DNA from: Rhizobium etli 8C-3
GTDB taxonomy: Bacteria; Pseudomonadota; Alphaproteobacteria; Rhizobiales; Rhizobiaceae
Direction of reading: 5' to 3'
Assembly (NCBI RefSeq): GCF_001908375.1
Contig: NZ_CP017241.1
Location: 189,001-253,000 of the forward strand
DNA length: 64,000 bases
The position numbers and the translations under genes are program-made. The first letter of the stretch is position 1; every line of letters starts with the position of its first letter. The notes below the pieces were generated by a model. It had not been told where the DNA came from. It did not search any database and saw only the letters and a list, made by a program, of their open reading frames with translations. Shown piece by piece: positions 17,255-27,798 of the stretch.

Positions 17255-19042
17255 TCAAAAAGAATCCGAGGCGGCGGGCCGCTGAAGATTGTTGAGGCGA
17301 GCGTAAAGTCCGTCGGTACGCTTCGCAAGCGTCTCGTGATTGCCTTCTTCGACGACACGACCCTGCTGCATCACGACCATCTTGTCGGCACGCATGACGG
17401 TGGAAAGACGATGGGCGATGACGACCACGGTGCGGCCGGTCATCGCTTCATCGAGCGCCCTCTGCACGGCCGCCTCGGATTCCGTATCGAGTGCCGACGT
17501 CGCCTCGTCGAGAAGCAGGATGGGCGCCTTGCGGACGAGCGCCCGGGCGATCGACAGTCGCTGGCGCTGGCCGCCTGAAAGCGTCACGCCGTTTTCTCCG
17601 ACAGGCGTGTCGTAGCCGTTGGGCTGCGCCAGGATGAAATCGTGGGCGTAGGCAAGCCGGGCGGCCTCTTCCACCTCGGCGTCCGTGGCTTCCGGCCGCC
17701 CGTAACGGATGTTTTCGCGGATCGTGCCTTCGAAGAGGTACGGCTGCTGCGACACATAGGCGAGTTGCTGGCGGAGCGACTGTTTGGCGACATGTGCGAT
17801 ATCCTGGCCATCGATGAAGATCTGACCGCTCGTGGGGTCGAAGAAGCGCGGAATGAGATTGATGACCGTCGACTTGCCGGCACCGGAAGGGCCGACAAGC
17901 GCCGTCGTCTTCCCGCCCTCTGCAACGAAACTCACGTTGTTGAGGATCGGATCGGCACTGTAAGCAAAGGACACGTCACGGAACTCGATGCTGGCGCTCG
18001 TCACGTTCAACGGCTTGGCATCGGGAAGATCGCGCTGACGCGGTTCCATGTCGAGCAGTTCGTAGATCATGCGGGCATTGACGACGGCGCGCTCCAGCTG
18101 AACCTGCAGCCTTGCAAGGCGGCGGGCCGGATCGTAGGCGAGCAGCAATGCCGTTACGAAGGAGAAGAATGCGCCCGGCGGCACATTATGATAGATCGAA
18201 CGGTAAGCGGCATAGGCAAGGATGCTGGCGACGGCGAAACCGGCGAAGGTCTCCGTCATCGGCGCGTTGCGCTCCGAGAGGCGCGCGATCCGATTTGCAC
18301 GGTTTTCAGCAGCCGCGACAAGCTTGTCGAGCTTGCGTACCAGTTCGGCTTCCATTGTGAAGGCTTTGACGATCGCAATTCCCTGGATCGTTTCCTGCAT
18401 TGCGCCCAAGACGTGGCTGTTGAGATGAATGGCTTCCCTGGTCACCTGACGCAGACGCTTGGAAAGGTACCGCAAGCCATAGAGGAGCGGTGGAGCCAGG
18501 ATGAAGACTGCGAGTGTCAGCAGCGGATCCTGAAAAACCATTACGCCGATCAGAGCGATGAAAGTGAGCAGGTCTCGCGCAGTCGACGTGATGGTCAAAT
18601 TCATGACATCGCGGATTCCGCCGACATTCTGGCTGACTTGCGCTGCGATATGCGCCGAACGGGCTTCGTTGTAGAAGCCGACGGACAGCGTCATCAGGTG
18701 GGCATAAAGGCGCCGCTGGTAGCGCGCCACGATATTGTTTCCGATCCTGGACAAAGCCACTGCTTGGCCGTAGCTCGCAAAGCCACGCAGTACGAACGCG
18801 ATGAAGATCGCAAGACAAATGATCCAGACCATGTCCGCACGGCGATTGGCGAAAGCTTCGTCAATGATCACCTTCATGATCCACGCGGTGAACGCAGTCG
18901 AAAGGGCGACAACAACGAGGCAGCTGATTGCGAAAGCATAGCCCCCGATATGATCACGGCCGTTTTCGGCGATGATGCGCTTCAAGACGCCGGTGATGGT
19001 ATCGCTGCTGACGGTGCGCTTTTTGTTCGCGGACGATTCCAA
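17255..19042 (-). CDS. MsbA-like ABC exporter (fused permease and ATPase)
   Basis: A 595-residue half-transporter: about six membrane helices in residues 20-320, then an ABC ATPase with Walker A VGPSGAGKSTVINL, signature [15 protein letters not shown] and Walker B ILLLDEATSALD. It works as a homodimer in the inner membrane. MsbA flips lipid A-core, and related half-transporters move drugs or polysaccharides; substrate is not decided by sequence. I start at TTG 19042 because AGGA lies nine bases upstream; the frame is open to 19222, but that would overlap glk. An ATG at 19078 is the other option. The gene follows glk and precedes dapB by 18 bases. Confidence 0.9.
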   Translation of the reverse strand: MESSANKKRTVSSDTITGVLKRIIAENGRDHIGGYAFAISCLVVVALSTAFTAWIMKVIIDEAFANRRADMVWIICLAIFIAFVLRGFASYGQAVALSRIGNNIVARYQRRLYAHLMTLSVGFYNEARSAHIAAQVSQNVGGIRDVMNLTITSTARDLLTFIALIGVMVFQDPLLTLAVFILAPPLLYGLRYLSKRLRQVTREAIHLNSHVLGAMQETIQGIAIVKAFTMEAELVRKLDKLVAAAENRANRIARLSERNAPMTETFAGFAVASILAYAAYRSIYHNVPPGAFFSFVTALLLAYDPARRLARLQVQLERAVVNARMIYELLDMEPRQRDLPDAKPLNVTSASIEFRDVSFAYSADPILNNVSFVAEGGKTTALVGPSGAGKSTVINLIPRFFDPTSGQIFIDGQDIAHVAKQSLRQQLAYVSQQPYLFEGTIRENIRYGRPEATDAEVEEAARLAYAHDFILAQPNGYDTPVGENGVTLSGGQRQRLSIARALVRKAPILLLDEATSALDTESEAAVQRALDEAMTGRTVVVIAHRLSTVMRADKMVVMQQGRVVEEGNHETLAKRTDGLYARLNNLQRPAASDSF

Positions 19043-19136
19043 AAATAAGCTTCCTGTCTCGGACTGCGTGCGCCACATGAGCCGCGCGCTTGCGGCGGCT
19101 CTATAAAGAGTTGGCGCGCCTTTGGCTAGAGCGGGG

Positions 19137-20162
19137 CTATCGGCGCCAGCGGCGGCCTTCGGTTGAGACGCCGAAGCTTGCGGGCTGGCGTGCATAGAAG
19201 GAAAGCCCTGCAAGAGCTGCAAGCGGGTGAGTCACCACATAAGTCGGAATCGCTTTCAGCCAGTGCGAGTGCGGCGCTTTGTCCTCGAAAGCGGCGCGGA
19301 ATTCGGGCCGTCTCAATGCCGGCAGGATCTTTTGTGAGATGCCGCCTGAAAGATAGACTCCGCCTTTGGCCATGAAGATCATTGCCAGATCGCCCGCGAG
19401 GCGGCCGAGGTAAGTTGAAAAAAGCGAGATGGTCTCCCCCGCCGTCTTGTCGGTTCCAGCAAGCGCATGAGAGGTGATATCGGCTGGATCGTGGTATTTG
19501 ATTTCAATGTCGTCGGCCTTGCAGATCGCGCGGTAGAGATTGACGATGCCCCGCCCGCAAAGGATCTGCTCGGCTGCGACGCGGCCTTCGATGGTCTCGA
19601 CATGCGGGAAGATTTGAAGGTCGCGCTTGCTGCGCGGTCCGAGATCGACATGTCCGCCTTCGCCCGGAACGGGAATCCACGAGCCTTGCGCATGCACCAG
19701 CCCGCCAACGCCAAGCCCGGTGCCGGGACCGAGCACAACACGGGAAGCGACAAGTTCTCCGGATGCGGCGCCAATGCGCTCGCGATCGTTCTCACCCAGG
19801 GCGGAAATCGCCAGTGCCTGTGCCTCGAAATCATTGATGACAATCACGTCCTCGATCCCCAGATCTTCAATCATCGTGCCAGGACGGACGATCCAGTCAC
19901 AATTGGTCAGCGGAATTTCATCGCCGTTGATCGGACCGGCAACGGCGAGAATAGCCGCACGCGGGCGCATCTCAGTCTTTGCAAAAACGCCCTTCAGGAT
20001 CGCTTCATCGATGGTTCCGAAATCGGCGGTACGAACGTTGGGGAAATTGACGGCCTCGGCCGAGGCGTCCGCGAGAATGGAGAAGCGTGCATTTGTTCCG
20101 CCGATATCGCCAATCAGGATTGGAAAAGGCAGGTGGGCACCCTTTGTTTTGAGCATGGACAT
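19137..20162 (-). CDS. glk: Glucokinase
   Basis: 341 residues of the bacterial glucokinase (ROK-distant, Glk) family. ATP site [15 protein letters not shown] near 16-30, hinge and sugar-site segments [18 protein letters not shown] and [12 protein letters not shown]. It phosphorylates glucose to glucose 6-phosphate in the cytoplasm. The start may be either of two ATGs two codons apart (20162 or 20156). It follows mgsA by 15 bases, so the two are co-transcribed: sugar entry into glycolysis and the methylglyoxal bypass together. Confidence 0.95.
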   Translation of the reverse strand: MSMLKTKGAHLPFPILIGDIGGTNARFSILADASAEAVNFPNVRTADFGTIDEAILKGVFAKTEMRPRAAILAVAGPINGDEIPLTNCDWIVRPGTMIEDLGIEDVIVINDFEAQALAISALGENDRERIGAASGELVASRVVLGPGTGLGVGGLVHAQGSWIPVPGEGGHVDLGPRSKRDLQIFPHVETIEGRVAAEQILCGRGIVNLYRAICKADDIEIKYHDPADITSHALAGTDKTAGETISLFSTYLGRLAGDLAMIFMAKGGVYLSGGISQKILPALRRPEFRAAFEDKAPHSHWLKAIPTYVVTHPLAALAGLSFYARQPASFGVSTEGRRWRR

Positions 20163-20177
20163 AGCCGTTTTCCGTGT

Positions 20178-20558
20178 CTAGGCGTGCAGAGTCGGGATGA
20201 GTTTTTCGGCAGTCGCTTCGTTCAGCGCCATCGGAATATCGTAAACGATCGCAAGCCGCATCAATGCCTTCACGTCGACATCATGCGGCATCGGCGTCAA
20301 TGGATCGACAAAAAAGATGAGGGCGCCAACTTCACCAGTCGAAATCAATGCGCCGATCTGCTGATCGCCGCCGAGCGGCCCGCTCTTCAGCCGGGTGACG
20401 TCGAGATCGGGGACGGCATCGAGGACGCGGCCGCCGGTTGTTCCGGTTGCCACGATCTTCCATTTGGAAAGCTGGTCTTTGTTGCGGCGGGCAAATTCCG
20501 CCATCTCGTTCTTCTTCTGGTCATGCGCAATCAATGCGAGGCATTTGCCGCCGGCCAT
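20178..20558 (-). CDS. mgsA: Methylglyoxal synthase
   Basis: 126 residues from the ATG at 20558, preceded by GGAGG at a nine-base distance, a strong ribosome site that rules out the longer frame. All family motifs are visible: [32 protein letters not shown] with the catalytic Asp and [11 protein letters not shown]. It converts dihydroxyacetone phosphate to methylglyoxal and phosphate, an overflow route when phosphate is scarce and sugar phosphates build up. Confidence 0.95.
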   Translation of the reverse strand: MAGGKCLALIAHDQKKNEMAEFARRNKDQLSKWKIVATGTTGGRVLDAVPDLDVTRLKSGPLGGDQQIGALISTGEVGALIFFVDPLTPMPHDVDVKALMRLAIVYDIPMALNEATAEKLIPTLHA

Positions 20559-20643
20559 GAAAAAGAACCTCCAACCCTTGAATTCAATCGATTTGGCCGC
20601 TTCTATACCAAGCCCATGATCTGAAAAACAAGCATTTCCGCTC

Positions 20644-21699
20644 TCATTGCACCAGGGGCTTGTCGGTGGGGACCGGGCCGATGGCAGGAAGAAGGTCACC
20701 GGCTGCTGCTGGTACGGCTGGTGCCACTGTCAGGGCGGTTGCGTCCGGACCGCCATCAGCCGCCGCGATGGATGCAGCCGGCGGCGCATCCAGAACGGCA
20801 GCGCAAGATTTCGGAAGATCGGACACCATCATCTCGCGCGGCGGCTTAGGTGGCCGGACATTTGGCTTCGGCGCGGCCCACGGCTCCTTGGTAAACCACC
20901 AGGCCAGCGACTTGCCGCAGCCATCGCCGTCGGAAATTGGCGCCTGCGGCTTGCAAGCCGCAGCGCCTGGCGGGCATTTCATACGAATGTGAAAATGCGA
21001 ATCGTGGCCGTATATCGGACGCAGCTTGCCGAGGTTCGTGCGCTCGCCCGTCCAGGTATCGCACATCTTTTTCTTGATCGCGGGGTTGACGAAAATGCGC
21101 TCCACCTGGGGATAACTTGCCGCAAGCATCAGGAGCTTGGCATGGGATTGCGTCCAGACCCTAGGGTCGATGGTCAGGAACTTCCCCTTCTGCAGCGTCG
21201 TGGTGAAGGGAAGTTCTTCGCGCTCCTGTGCTGTCAGCCGGCGTGAAGGCATCGGTGTCAGCCAGACGTCGGCATCGAGGCCGATCTGGTGCGAGGCGTG
21301 GCCGTTGAACATGGGCCCGCCGCGAGGTTGGGCAATATCGCCGACCAGCAGGCCCGGCCAGCCGATCTTCTGTTGCGCATCGCGGGACAATTGCTCAAGC
21401 AATGCAATCATTGCCGGATTGCCCCAGCGGCGGTTGCGGGAAAGGCGCATCGCCTGCCACGTCGGACCGTCCACGGGTAGCGCGATGCCGCCCAGCATGC
21501 ACCCCTTCGAATAGAAGCCGATCGATTGGGCCGGGCCCTGTGCGGGCAGGGAAGCCGAACCGAAGAGTGCTTTGGCGCTGCCGGGACTCGGCTGTTTCTG
21601 CTGTGCTCCCGCATCGCCCGCGATCAGACTCGCACCGATAATACCCGCCAAGGCGAGTCTGCCGATTGTCTGGAAAGGCGCAGCAAGGCGGATTGTCAT
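20644..21699 (-). CDS. mepA: Penicillin-insensitive murein endopeptidase MepA
   Basis: 351 residues from the ATG at 21699. An N-terminal signal peptide (about 1-32, ending DAGAQQ) exports it to the periplasm. LAS-type zinc ligands are visible in [15 protein letters not shown] near 140 and [14 protein letters not shown] near 237. MepA cuts the D-Ala to meso-DAP cross-links of peptidoglycan. The C-terminal 90 residues are Pro/Ala-rich, a tail longer than in the E. coli enzyme (274 residues). It reads towards mgsA with an 85-base gap. Confidence 0.95.
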   Translation of the reverse strand: MTIRLAAPFQTIGRLALAGIIGASLIAGDAGAQQKQPSPGSAKALFGSASLPAQGPAQSIGFYSKGCMLGGIALPVDGPTWQAMRLSRNRRWGNPAMIALLEQLSRDAQQKIGWPGLLVGDIAQPRGGPMFNGHASHQIGLDADVWLTPMPSRRLTAQEREELPFTTTLQKGKFLTIDPRVWTQSHAKLLMLAASYPQVERIFVNPAIKKKMCDTWTGERTNLGKLRPIYGHDSHFHIRMKCPPGAAACKPQAPISDGDGCGKSLAWWFTKEPWAAPKPNVRPPKPPREMMVSDLPKSCAAVLDAPPAASIAAADGGPDATALTVAPAVPAAAGDLLPAIGPVPTDKPLVQ

Positions 21700-21926
21700 G
21701 CGGTATCTCGAATGTCTGCCGAAGTGATTTGCATCGAGCCTACCGTGAAAAGCAATTTTGGTGAATCGATGTTTTGGCAGAAAGGTCCGGACGATGTTTG
21801 CGTGAGGCGGGAGGGCCTGCAGGCGGTCAAAATTCTGCGAGATGGACGAAAACGTCACACTTTCCTGTTTTTTGCCTGTATTTCCCGTATTCTCGAAGAA
21901 AGCTAAGATAGTACGGGGTTTGGTGA

Positions 21927-23762
21927 ATGGCACTCGCATGGTCGAAAAGAAGTATGCTCGTTGCTCTGGTTGCCTTGATCTCCTTGCCAATGGGAGTGTC
22001 GGCGCAAGACCAGGACTTCAGGATTGGCACCTCGACGATAGGCGAGCTCAAATACCAGCCCGGCTTCAAACATTTCGATTACGTTAATCCGGAGGCACCG
22101 AAAGGGGGGAACCTGAGGCTTTCGACATCGGGCACTTTCGACACCTTCAACCCTGTGCTTGCGAAGGGCGAGGCTGCGATCGGGATGGCATTGTCCTTCG
22201 AAACCTTACTGAAATCCGCCGATGACGAAGTGCTCTCGTCATATGGCCTTCTGGCGGAGGGCGTTTCCTTTCCTGACGACGTATCGAGCGCGACGTTCCG
22301 GCTTCGCGTGGAGGCAAAATGGGCGGATGGCCGGCCTGTGACGCCCGAAGACGTCATCTTCAGCTTCGATAAGACCAAAGAACTCAGTCCGCTTCAGGCC
22401 AATTATTACAAGCATGTCGTCAAGGCAGAGAAAGTGGGCGATCGCGATGTGAAGTTCACCTTCGATGAAAAAGACAACAAGGAATTGCCCAATATTCTGG
22501 GCCAGCTTGTTGTCGTCCCCAAACATTGGTGGGAGGGCACCGGCCCGGACGGCAAAACCAGGGATATTTCGAAGACGACGCTCGAGCCGGTAATGGGGTC
22601 GGGACCTTACAAGATCGCTGCCTTTTCCGCAGGCTCAACCATCCGCTATGAACTGCGGGACGATTATTGGGGGAAGGACATCAATGTGAATGTCGGCCAG
22701 AACAACTTTCGTTCGGTCACATACACCTATTTCGGCGATCGTGACGTGGAATTCGAGGCCTTCCGCTCCGGCAATATCGACTACTGGCAGGAAACGCAGG
22801 CAAGCCGCTGGGCGACCGGATACGATTTTCCGGCGGTAAGGGAAGGCCGCGTCAAGAAGGAGGCACCCACCAACCCGCTCCGTGCCACCGGCATTCTGCA
22901 GGCTCTGGTGCCCAACATGCGACGTGACCTCTTCAAGGACGAGAAGGTGCGCGAGGCGCTGAACTACGGGTTCGATTTCGAAGAACTGAACCGCACGGTC
23001 GCCTTCAACAGCTACAAGCGTATCGACAGCTATTTCTGGAATACCGAGCTTGCCTCTTCCGGCCTGCCGCAGGGCCGGGAACTGGAGATTCTTCAAGGCT
23101 TGAAGGACAAGGTGCCACCGGAGGTCTTCACTGCGCCCTACAGCAATCCGGTTGGCGGCGATCCACAAAAGAGCCGTGACAACCTTCGCAAGGCCATCGC
23201 GCTTTTCAAGGAGGCCGGCTGGAACCTCAAGGGCAATCGCATGGTCAATGCCAAGACCGGTCAGCCGATGAGTTTCGAGATCCTGCTGTCGAGCCCGATG
23301 CTGGAGCGTTGGGTCGTGCCTTATGTCAACAACCTCAAGAAGATCGGCGTGGATGCTCGGGTCAGGACCGTCGATGCCTCGCAATATACCAATCGGGTGC
23401 GCAGTTTCGATTACGACATGATCTGGAACGTCTGGGCAGAGACGATGAATCCGGGCAACGAGCAGGCCGACTATTGGGGATCGGATTCGGTCGCTCAACA
23501 GGGCTCGCGCAATTATGCCGGCATTGCCAATCCGGCAGTCGACGCGCTTGTCCGCATGATCATCTTTTCGCCGAACCGCGCCGAACAGGTGGCGGCGATC
23601 AAGGCCATGGACCGCGTTCTGCTTGCCAACAACTATGTCATCCCGCTCTTTTATCGTGACAGCTATTGGATTGCCTATTGGAACACGATCACACGGCCGG
23701 CGGAGCTGCCGGCATACTCCCTCGGCTTCCCGGACGTGTGGTGGTCGAAGGACGCAAAGTAG
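21927..23762 (+). CDS. yejA: Periplasmic oligopeptide/microcin C-type binding protein YejA
   Basis: 611 residues with a signal peptide (SMLVALVALISLPMGVSA, cleaved about residue 26). The SBP_bac_5 fold shows DYVNPEAPKGGNLRLSTSG and a central ARKALNYGFDFEELNRT-like segment. It matches the YejA group that feeds the YejBEF importer, which in E. coli brings in microcin C and in Sinorhizobium contributes to resistance to plant NCR peptides. A 227-base upstream region carries its promoter. The gene is followed by 160 non-coding bases before yejB. Confidence 0.92.
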   Translation: MALAWSKRSMLVALVALISLPMGVSAQDQDFRIGTSTIGELKYQPGFKHFDYVNPEAPKGGNLRLSTSGTFDTFNPVLAKGEAAIGMALSFETLLKSADDEVLSSYGLLAEGVSFPDDVSSATFRLRVEAKWADGRPVTPEDVIFSFDKTKELSPLQANYYKHVVKAEKVGDRDVKFTFDEKDNKELPNILGQLVVVPKHWWEGTGPDGKTRDISKTTLEPVMGSGPYKIAAFSAGSTIRYELRDDYWGKDINVNVGQNNFRSVTYTYFGDRDVEFEAFRSGNIDYWQETQASRWATGYDFPAVREGRVKKEAPTNPLRATGILQALVPNMRRDLFKDEKVREALNYGFDFEELNRTVAFNSYKRIDSYFWNTELASSGLPQGRELEILQGLKDKVPPEVFTAPYSNPVGGDPQKSRDNLRKAIALFKEAGWNLKGNRMVNAKTGQPMSFEILLSSPMLERWVVPYVNNLKKIGVDARVRTVDASQYTNRVRSFDYDMIWNVWAETMNPGNEQADYWGSDSVAQQGSRNYAGIANPAVDALVRMIIFSPNRAEQVAAIKAMDRVLLANNYVIPLFYRDSYWIAYWNTITRPAELPAYSLGFPDVWWSKDAK

Positions 23763-23830
23763 CGGGCTTGCATTGCCGGAATGGCTGGGTTCCAAATGGA
23801 CCGTCCGAATCACTTCGGAAACCCTGAAAA

Positions 23831-23845
23831 GCCGGTGCGCCCGGC
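23831..23845 (+). other. Small GC hairpin between yejA and yejB
   Basis: GCCGG-tgcgc-CCGGC in the 160-base gap after yejA. There is no T run, so it is not a full terminator. Such hairpins often stabilise the mRNA of an abundant binding protein relative to the permease genes; that role is inference. Confidence 0.35.
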
Positions 23846-23922
23846 GGGAAGGCTGGCGAATTGAAGACTCCTGATGCAACGCGCACCCTGATGAAATTCG
23901 AGACCTGGAAGGCTGGGCGCTG

Positions 23923-25008
23923 ATGGGAGCATACATTCTTCGACGCCTGCTTTTGATGATACCGACGCTTGTCGGCATCATGGCAATTTCCTTTACCGTC
24001 ATTCAGTTTGCGCCTGGTGGCCCTGTTGAGCAGGTCATTGCGCAGCTGACAGGCCAGGCCGACAGTGCCGACCAGAGGATTTCCGGTGGCGGCGATGTCG
24101 CACAGCAGTTCGATAGCAGCGATTCCAGTTACCGCGGTGCTCAGGGCCTCGATCCGGAACTGATCGCCAAGCTCGAGAAGCAGTTCGGCTTCGACAAGCC
24201 GCCACTGACGCGCTTTTTGGAAATGATGTGGAACTACATCCGTTTCGATTTCGGCGAGAGCTTCTTTCGCAATACCTCGGTGCTGGATCTCATCAAGGAA
24301 AAGCTGCCGGTTTCGGTTTCGCTCGGCATCTGGATCATGATCTTCTCGTACGCCATTTCCATTCCCCTCGGCATCCGCAAGGCGGTGAAGGATGGATCGA
24401 CCTTCGACGTATGGACGTCCGGCGCCATTATCGTCGGTTACGCTGTGCCGAGCTTCTTGTTCGGCATCCTCTTGATCGTGCTTTTCGCCGGCGGCTCGTT
24501 CTACAACTGGTTTCCGCTCCGCGGATTGGTCTCGGACAATTTCGACCAGCTCGCCTGGTGGCAGAAGCCGCTCGATTATTTCTGGCACCTGACCCTGCCG
24601 CTGATTTCACTTTCGCTTTCCGCTTTTGCGACAACGACGCTTTTGACGAAGAATTCCTTCATCGAGGAGATCAAGAAGCAATATGTCACGACGGCCCGCG
24701 CCAAAGGCTTGAATGAGCGGCAGGTGCTCTACGGTCATGTCTTCCGCAATGCCATGCTGGTCGTCATCGCCAGTTTTCCGGGCGCCTTTATTTCCGCCTT
24801 CTTCACCGGTTCGCTGCTGATCGAGAATATCTTCTCGCTCGACGGACTTGGCCGCCTCGGCTATCTCTCGGTCGTGAACCGCGACTACCCGATCGTCTTT
24901 GCAACGCTTTACATCTTCTCGCTGCTCGGCCTTTTCGTCAGCCTGATCTCTGACCTGATCTATACCTGGATCGATCCGCGTATCGATTTCGAGCGGAGGG
25001 ATGTCTGA
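23923..25008 (+). CDS. yejB: Microcin C/oligopeptide ABC transporter permease YejB
   Basis: 361 residues with a membrane helix at the N-terminus ([21 protein letters not shown]) and five more. The DppB-type EAA loop is [21 protein letters not shown] near 250, the contact with the ATPase. A hydrophilic insertion of about 60 residues after helix 1 is typical of YejB. The stop and yejE start overlap by one base (TGATG). Confidence 0.94.
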   Translation: MGAYILRRLLLMIPTLVGIMAISFTVIQFAPGGPVEQVIAQLTGQADSADQRISGGGDVAQQFDSSDSSYRGAQGLDPELIAKLEKQFGFDKPPLTRFLEMMWNYIRFDFGESFFRNTSVLDLIKEKLPVSVSLGIWIMIFSYAISIPLGIRKAVKDGSTFDVWTSGAIIVGYAVPSFLFGILLIVLFAGGSFYNWFPLRGLVSDNFDQLAWWQKPLDYFWHLTLPLISLSLSAFATTTLLTKNSFIEEIKKQYVTTARAKGLNERQVLYGHVFRNAMLVVIASFPGAFISAFFTGSLLIENIFSLDGLGRLGYLSVVNRDYPIVFATLYIFSLLGLFVSLISDLIYTWIDPRIDFERRDV

Positions 25009-26156
25009 TGGATGCGGCTGCCAACCCGACGTCGGTTTCGCCGGTCAAGCCACCGCGCAAGGGCCTGTTTTCCCCAACGAACATTCGCCGCTGGCAAAAT
25101 TTCAAGGCGAACCGGCGCGGCTACTGGTCGTTCTGGCTGTTCATGGCGCTGTTTGTCCTGACGCTGTTTTCGGAATTCATCGCCAACGACAAGCCGGTCA
25201 TCGCCTCCTACAAGGGGGAAATTCTGTTTCCGGTGCTGGTTGATTATCCGGAGGAAAAGTTCGGCGGCTTCCTGGCGGAAACGGATTACCGCTCGGATGT
25301 GATTGCCGATGAGATCAAGGCCAATGGCTGGATGATATGGCCGCCGATCCGTTATTCCTATCGGTCTGTGAATTCCAACATCCCGCATTCCGCGCCGACG
25401 CCGCCATTCTGGCTTATGAGCAAGGAGGAGCGCTGCTCAGGCTATCCGCAAGGCGTCAACGATCCCAATTGCAATTACGGCAATCTCAACTGGCTCGGAA
25501 CCGACGATCAGGCGCGCGACGTGCTGGCGCGCATCATCTACGGTTTTCGTATATCCGTGCTCTTCGGCCTTGCATTGACCATCTGCTCGGCAATCGTCGG
25601 CGTGACGGCCGGTGCCGTGCAAGGTTATTTCGGCGGTTGGACGGACCTGCTCTTGCAGCGCTTCATCGAGATATGGTCCTCGATGCCCGTGCTCTACATC
25701 TTGCTGATCATCGCCGCGATCCTGCCGCCGGGCTTTTTCGTGCTGCTCGGCATCATGCTGCTCTTCTCCTGGGTGGGGTTCGTCGGTGTCGTGCGCGCGG
25801 AGTTCCTGCGCGCCCGCAACTTCGAATATGTCCGCGCCGCCCGCGCGCTCGGTGTCAACAACCGGACGATCATGTGGCGCCACATGCTGCCGAACGCCAT
25901 GGTGGCAACCCTGACGTTCCTGCCCTTCATCCTGTCAGGCTCGATCACGACGCTCACCTCGCTCGACTTCCTGGGTTTCGGCATGCCGCCCGGTTCGCCG
26001 TCGCTCGGCGAAATGATCGCGCAGGGCAAGGCCAATCTTCAGGCGCCATGGCTGGGGTTGGCGGCCTTCTTCACAATGTCGATCATGCTTTCCCTACTGA
26101 TCTTCATCGGCGAGGCCGTGCGCGACGCGTTCGACCCGAGAAAGACCTTCGCATGA
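25008..26156 (+). CDS. yejE: Microcin C/oligopeptide ABC transporter permease YejE
   Basis: 382 residues, DppC-type permease with a long periplasmic loop between helix 1 and helix 2 containing WLGTDDQARDVLARIIYG, a conserved signature. EAA loop: YVRAARALGVNNRTIMWRHML near 280. Pairs with YejB in the inner membrane. The stop overlaps the yejF start by four bases (ATGA). Confidence 0.94.
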   Translation: MDAAANPTSVSPVKPPRKGLFSPTNIRRWQNFKANRRGYWSFWLFMALFVLTLFSEFIANDKPVIASYKGEILFPVLVDYPEEKFGGFLAETDYRSDVIADEIKANGWMIWPPIRYSYRSVNSNIPHSAPTPPFWLMSKEERCSGYPQGVNDPNCNYGNLNWLGTDDQARDVLARIIYGFRISVLFGLALTICSAIVGVTAGAVQGYFGGWTDLLLQRFIEIWSSMPVLYILLIIAAILPPGFFVLLGIMLLFSWVGFVGVVRAEFLRARNFEYVRAARALGVNNRTIMWRHMLPNAMVATLTFLPFILSGSITTLTSLDFLGFGMPPGSPSLGEMIAQGKANLQAPWLGLAAFFTMSIMLSLLIFIGEAVRDAFDPRKTFA

Positions 26157-27790
26157 GCCAGATGCATGAACCCCTTCTCTCCGTCCGCGATCTTTCCGTC
26201 GCCTTCCATCAAAGCGGCGAAACATCGCTGGCTGTCGACCGCATCTCCTTCGACGTCAACAAGGGCGAGGTCGTGGCGCTGGTCGGCGAATCGGGATCGG
26301 GCAAATCCGTCTCCGCAAATTCCATCCTGCGGCTTTTGCCTTATCCTGCAGCAAGCCATCCGACTGGCGAAATCTTCTTCAAGGGCAAGGATCTGCTCAA
26401 GGCATCGGAGAGGGCGCTGCGCGAGGTGCGCGGCAACGATATCACGATGATCTTCCAGGAGCCGATGACCTCGCTCAATCCGCTTCACACGATCGAAAAG
26501 CAGATCGCCGAAATCCTCGATCTGCACCAGGGCGTCACGGGACAGGCGGCCCGCACGCGGGTGCTGGAACTCTTGAACCAGGTCGGCATCCGCGAGCCCG
26601 AAAAGCGGCTGAAAGCTTATCCGCACGAGCTCTCCGGCGGCCAGCGCCAGCGCGTCATGATCGCGATGGCGCTCGCCAACCGGCCCGAACTCTTGATCGC
26701 CGACGAGCCGACGACGGCGCTCGATGTCACGGTCCAGGCACAGATTTTGGATCTGCTGCGCAAGCTGAAATCCGCGCACGGCATGTCGCTGCTCTTCATT
26801 ACCCATGATCTCGGCATCGTCCGCAAATTCGCCGATCGCGTCTGTGTCATGACCAAAGGCAGGATTGTCGAGACGGGTACGGTCGAAGAGGTCTTCAGCA
26901 ATCCCAAGCATGACTACACGCGCCATCTGCTCGCCGCCGAGCCGCGCGGTGAGCCACCTGTTGCCGATCCGTCCAAGCCGTTGGTGATGGAGGGCTCGGA
27001 TATCCGGGTCTGGTTCCCGATCAAGGCGGGATTGATGCGCAGGGTCGTCGACCATGTAAAGGCCGTCGACGGCATCGATCTTTCGCTGCGCGCCGGCCAG
27101 ACACTCGGAGTTGTCGGCGAATCGGGCTCTGGCAAGACGACGCTCGGACTTGCGCTCACAAGACTGATTTCCTCCAAGGGGCGCATCAGCTTCGTCGGCA
27201 AGGATATAGCAGACTATTCGTTCACCGAAATGCGGCCGCTACGCAACCAGCTCCAGGTCGTTTTCCAGGATCCCTACGGCTCGCTCAGCCCCCGCATGTC
27301 GGTCGGCGATATCATCGCGGAAGGGCTGAAAGTGCATGAGCGCTCGCAGTCGCATGAAGAGCGGGACCAGCGCGTCTGCTGGGCGCTGGAGGAAGTTGGC
27401 CTCGACCCGCTGACCCGCTGGCGCTATCCGCACGAATTCTCCGGCGGTCAGCGTCAGCGTATCGCGATTGCCCGCGCCATGGTGCTGAAGCCGCGCTTCG
27501 TCATGCTCGACGAGCCGACATCGGCCCTCGACATGAGCGTCCAGGCACAGGTTGTCGACCTTTTGCGCGACCTGCAGAAGAAGCACGATCTGGCCTACCT
27601 CTTCATCAGCCACGACCTGAAGGTCGTCAAGGCGCTCGCCAACGACGTCATCGTCATGCGTTTCGGCAAGGTGGTAGAGCAGGGGCCGTCGGCAGAAATT
27701 TTCCGGACGCCGAAAGACGACTACACCAAGGCGCTGATGGCGGCCGCTTTCAATATCGAGGCAGTGCCGGCGCCTGCCGTAAAGCAGTAG
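26153..27790 (+). CDS. yejF: Microcin C/oligopeptide ABC transporter double ATPase YejF
   Basis: 545 residues with two complete ABC domains, the YejF layout that replaces separate DppD and DppF. Domain 1 (about 5-260): [42 protein letters not shown]. Domain 2 (about 285-535): [44 protein letters not shown] start at ATG 26153, coupled to yejE; the same frame is open for a further 816 bases upstream inside yejE, but that is a shadow without ABC character. Confidence 0.95.
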   Translation: MSQMHEPLLSVRDLSVAFHQSGETSLAVDRISFDVNKGEVVALVGESGSGKSVSANSILRLLPYPAASHPTGEIFFKGKDLLKASERALREVRGNDITMIFQEPMTSLNPLHTIEKQIAEILDLHQGVTGQAARTRVLELLNQVGIREPEKRLKAYPHELSGGQRQRVMIAMALANRPELLIADEPTTALDVTVQAQILDLLRKLKSAHGMSLLFITHDLGIVRKFADRVCVMTKGRIVETGTVEEVFSNPKHDYTRHLLAAEPRGEPPVADPSKPLVMEGSDIRVWFPIKAGLMRRVVDHVKAVDGIDLSLRAGQTLGVVGESGSGKTTLGLALTRLISSKGRISFVGKDIADYSFTEMRPLRNQLQVVFQDPYGSLSPRMSVGDIIAEGLKVHERSQSHEERDQRVCWALEEVGLDPLTRWRYPHEFSGGQRQRIAIARAMVLKPRFVMLDEPTSALDMSVQAQVVDLLRDLQKKHDLAYLFISHDLKVVKALANDVIVMRFGKVVEQGPSAEIFRTPKDDYTKALMAAAFNIEAVPAPAVKQ

Positions 27791-27798
27791 AAGAGATT

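Noticed and set aside
17642..19048. 468-codon plus-strand frame opposite the exporter gene
   Set aside because: Antisense shadow of the ABC exporter, whose Walker motifs are intact on the minus strand.
25337..26152. Long open frame in phase with yejF upstream of its start
   Set aside because: It lies entirely inside yejE in another frame and has no ABC character. The ATGA junction at 26153 gives the real yejF start.
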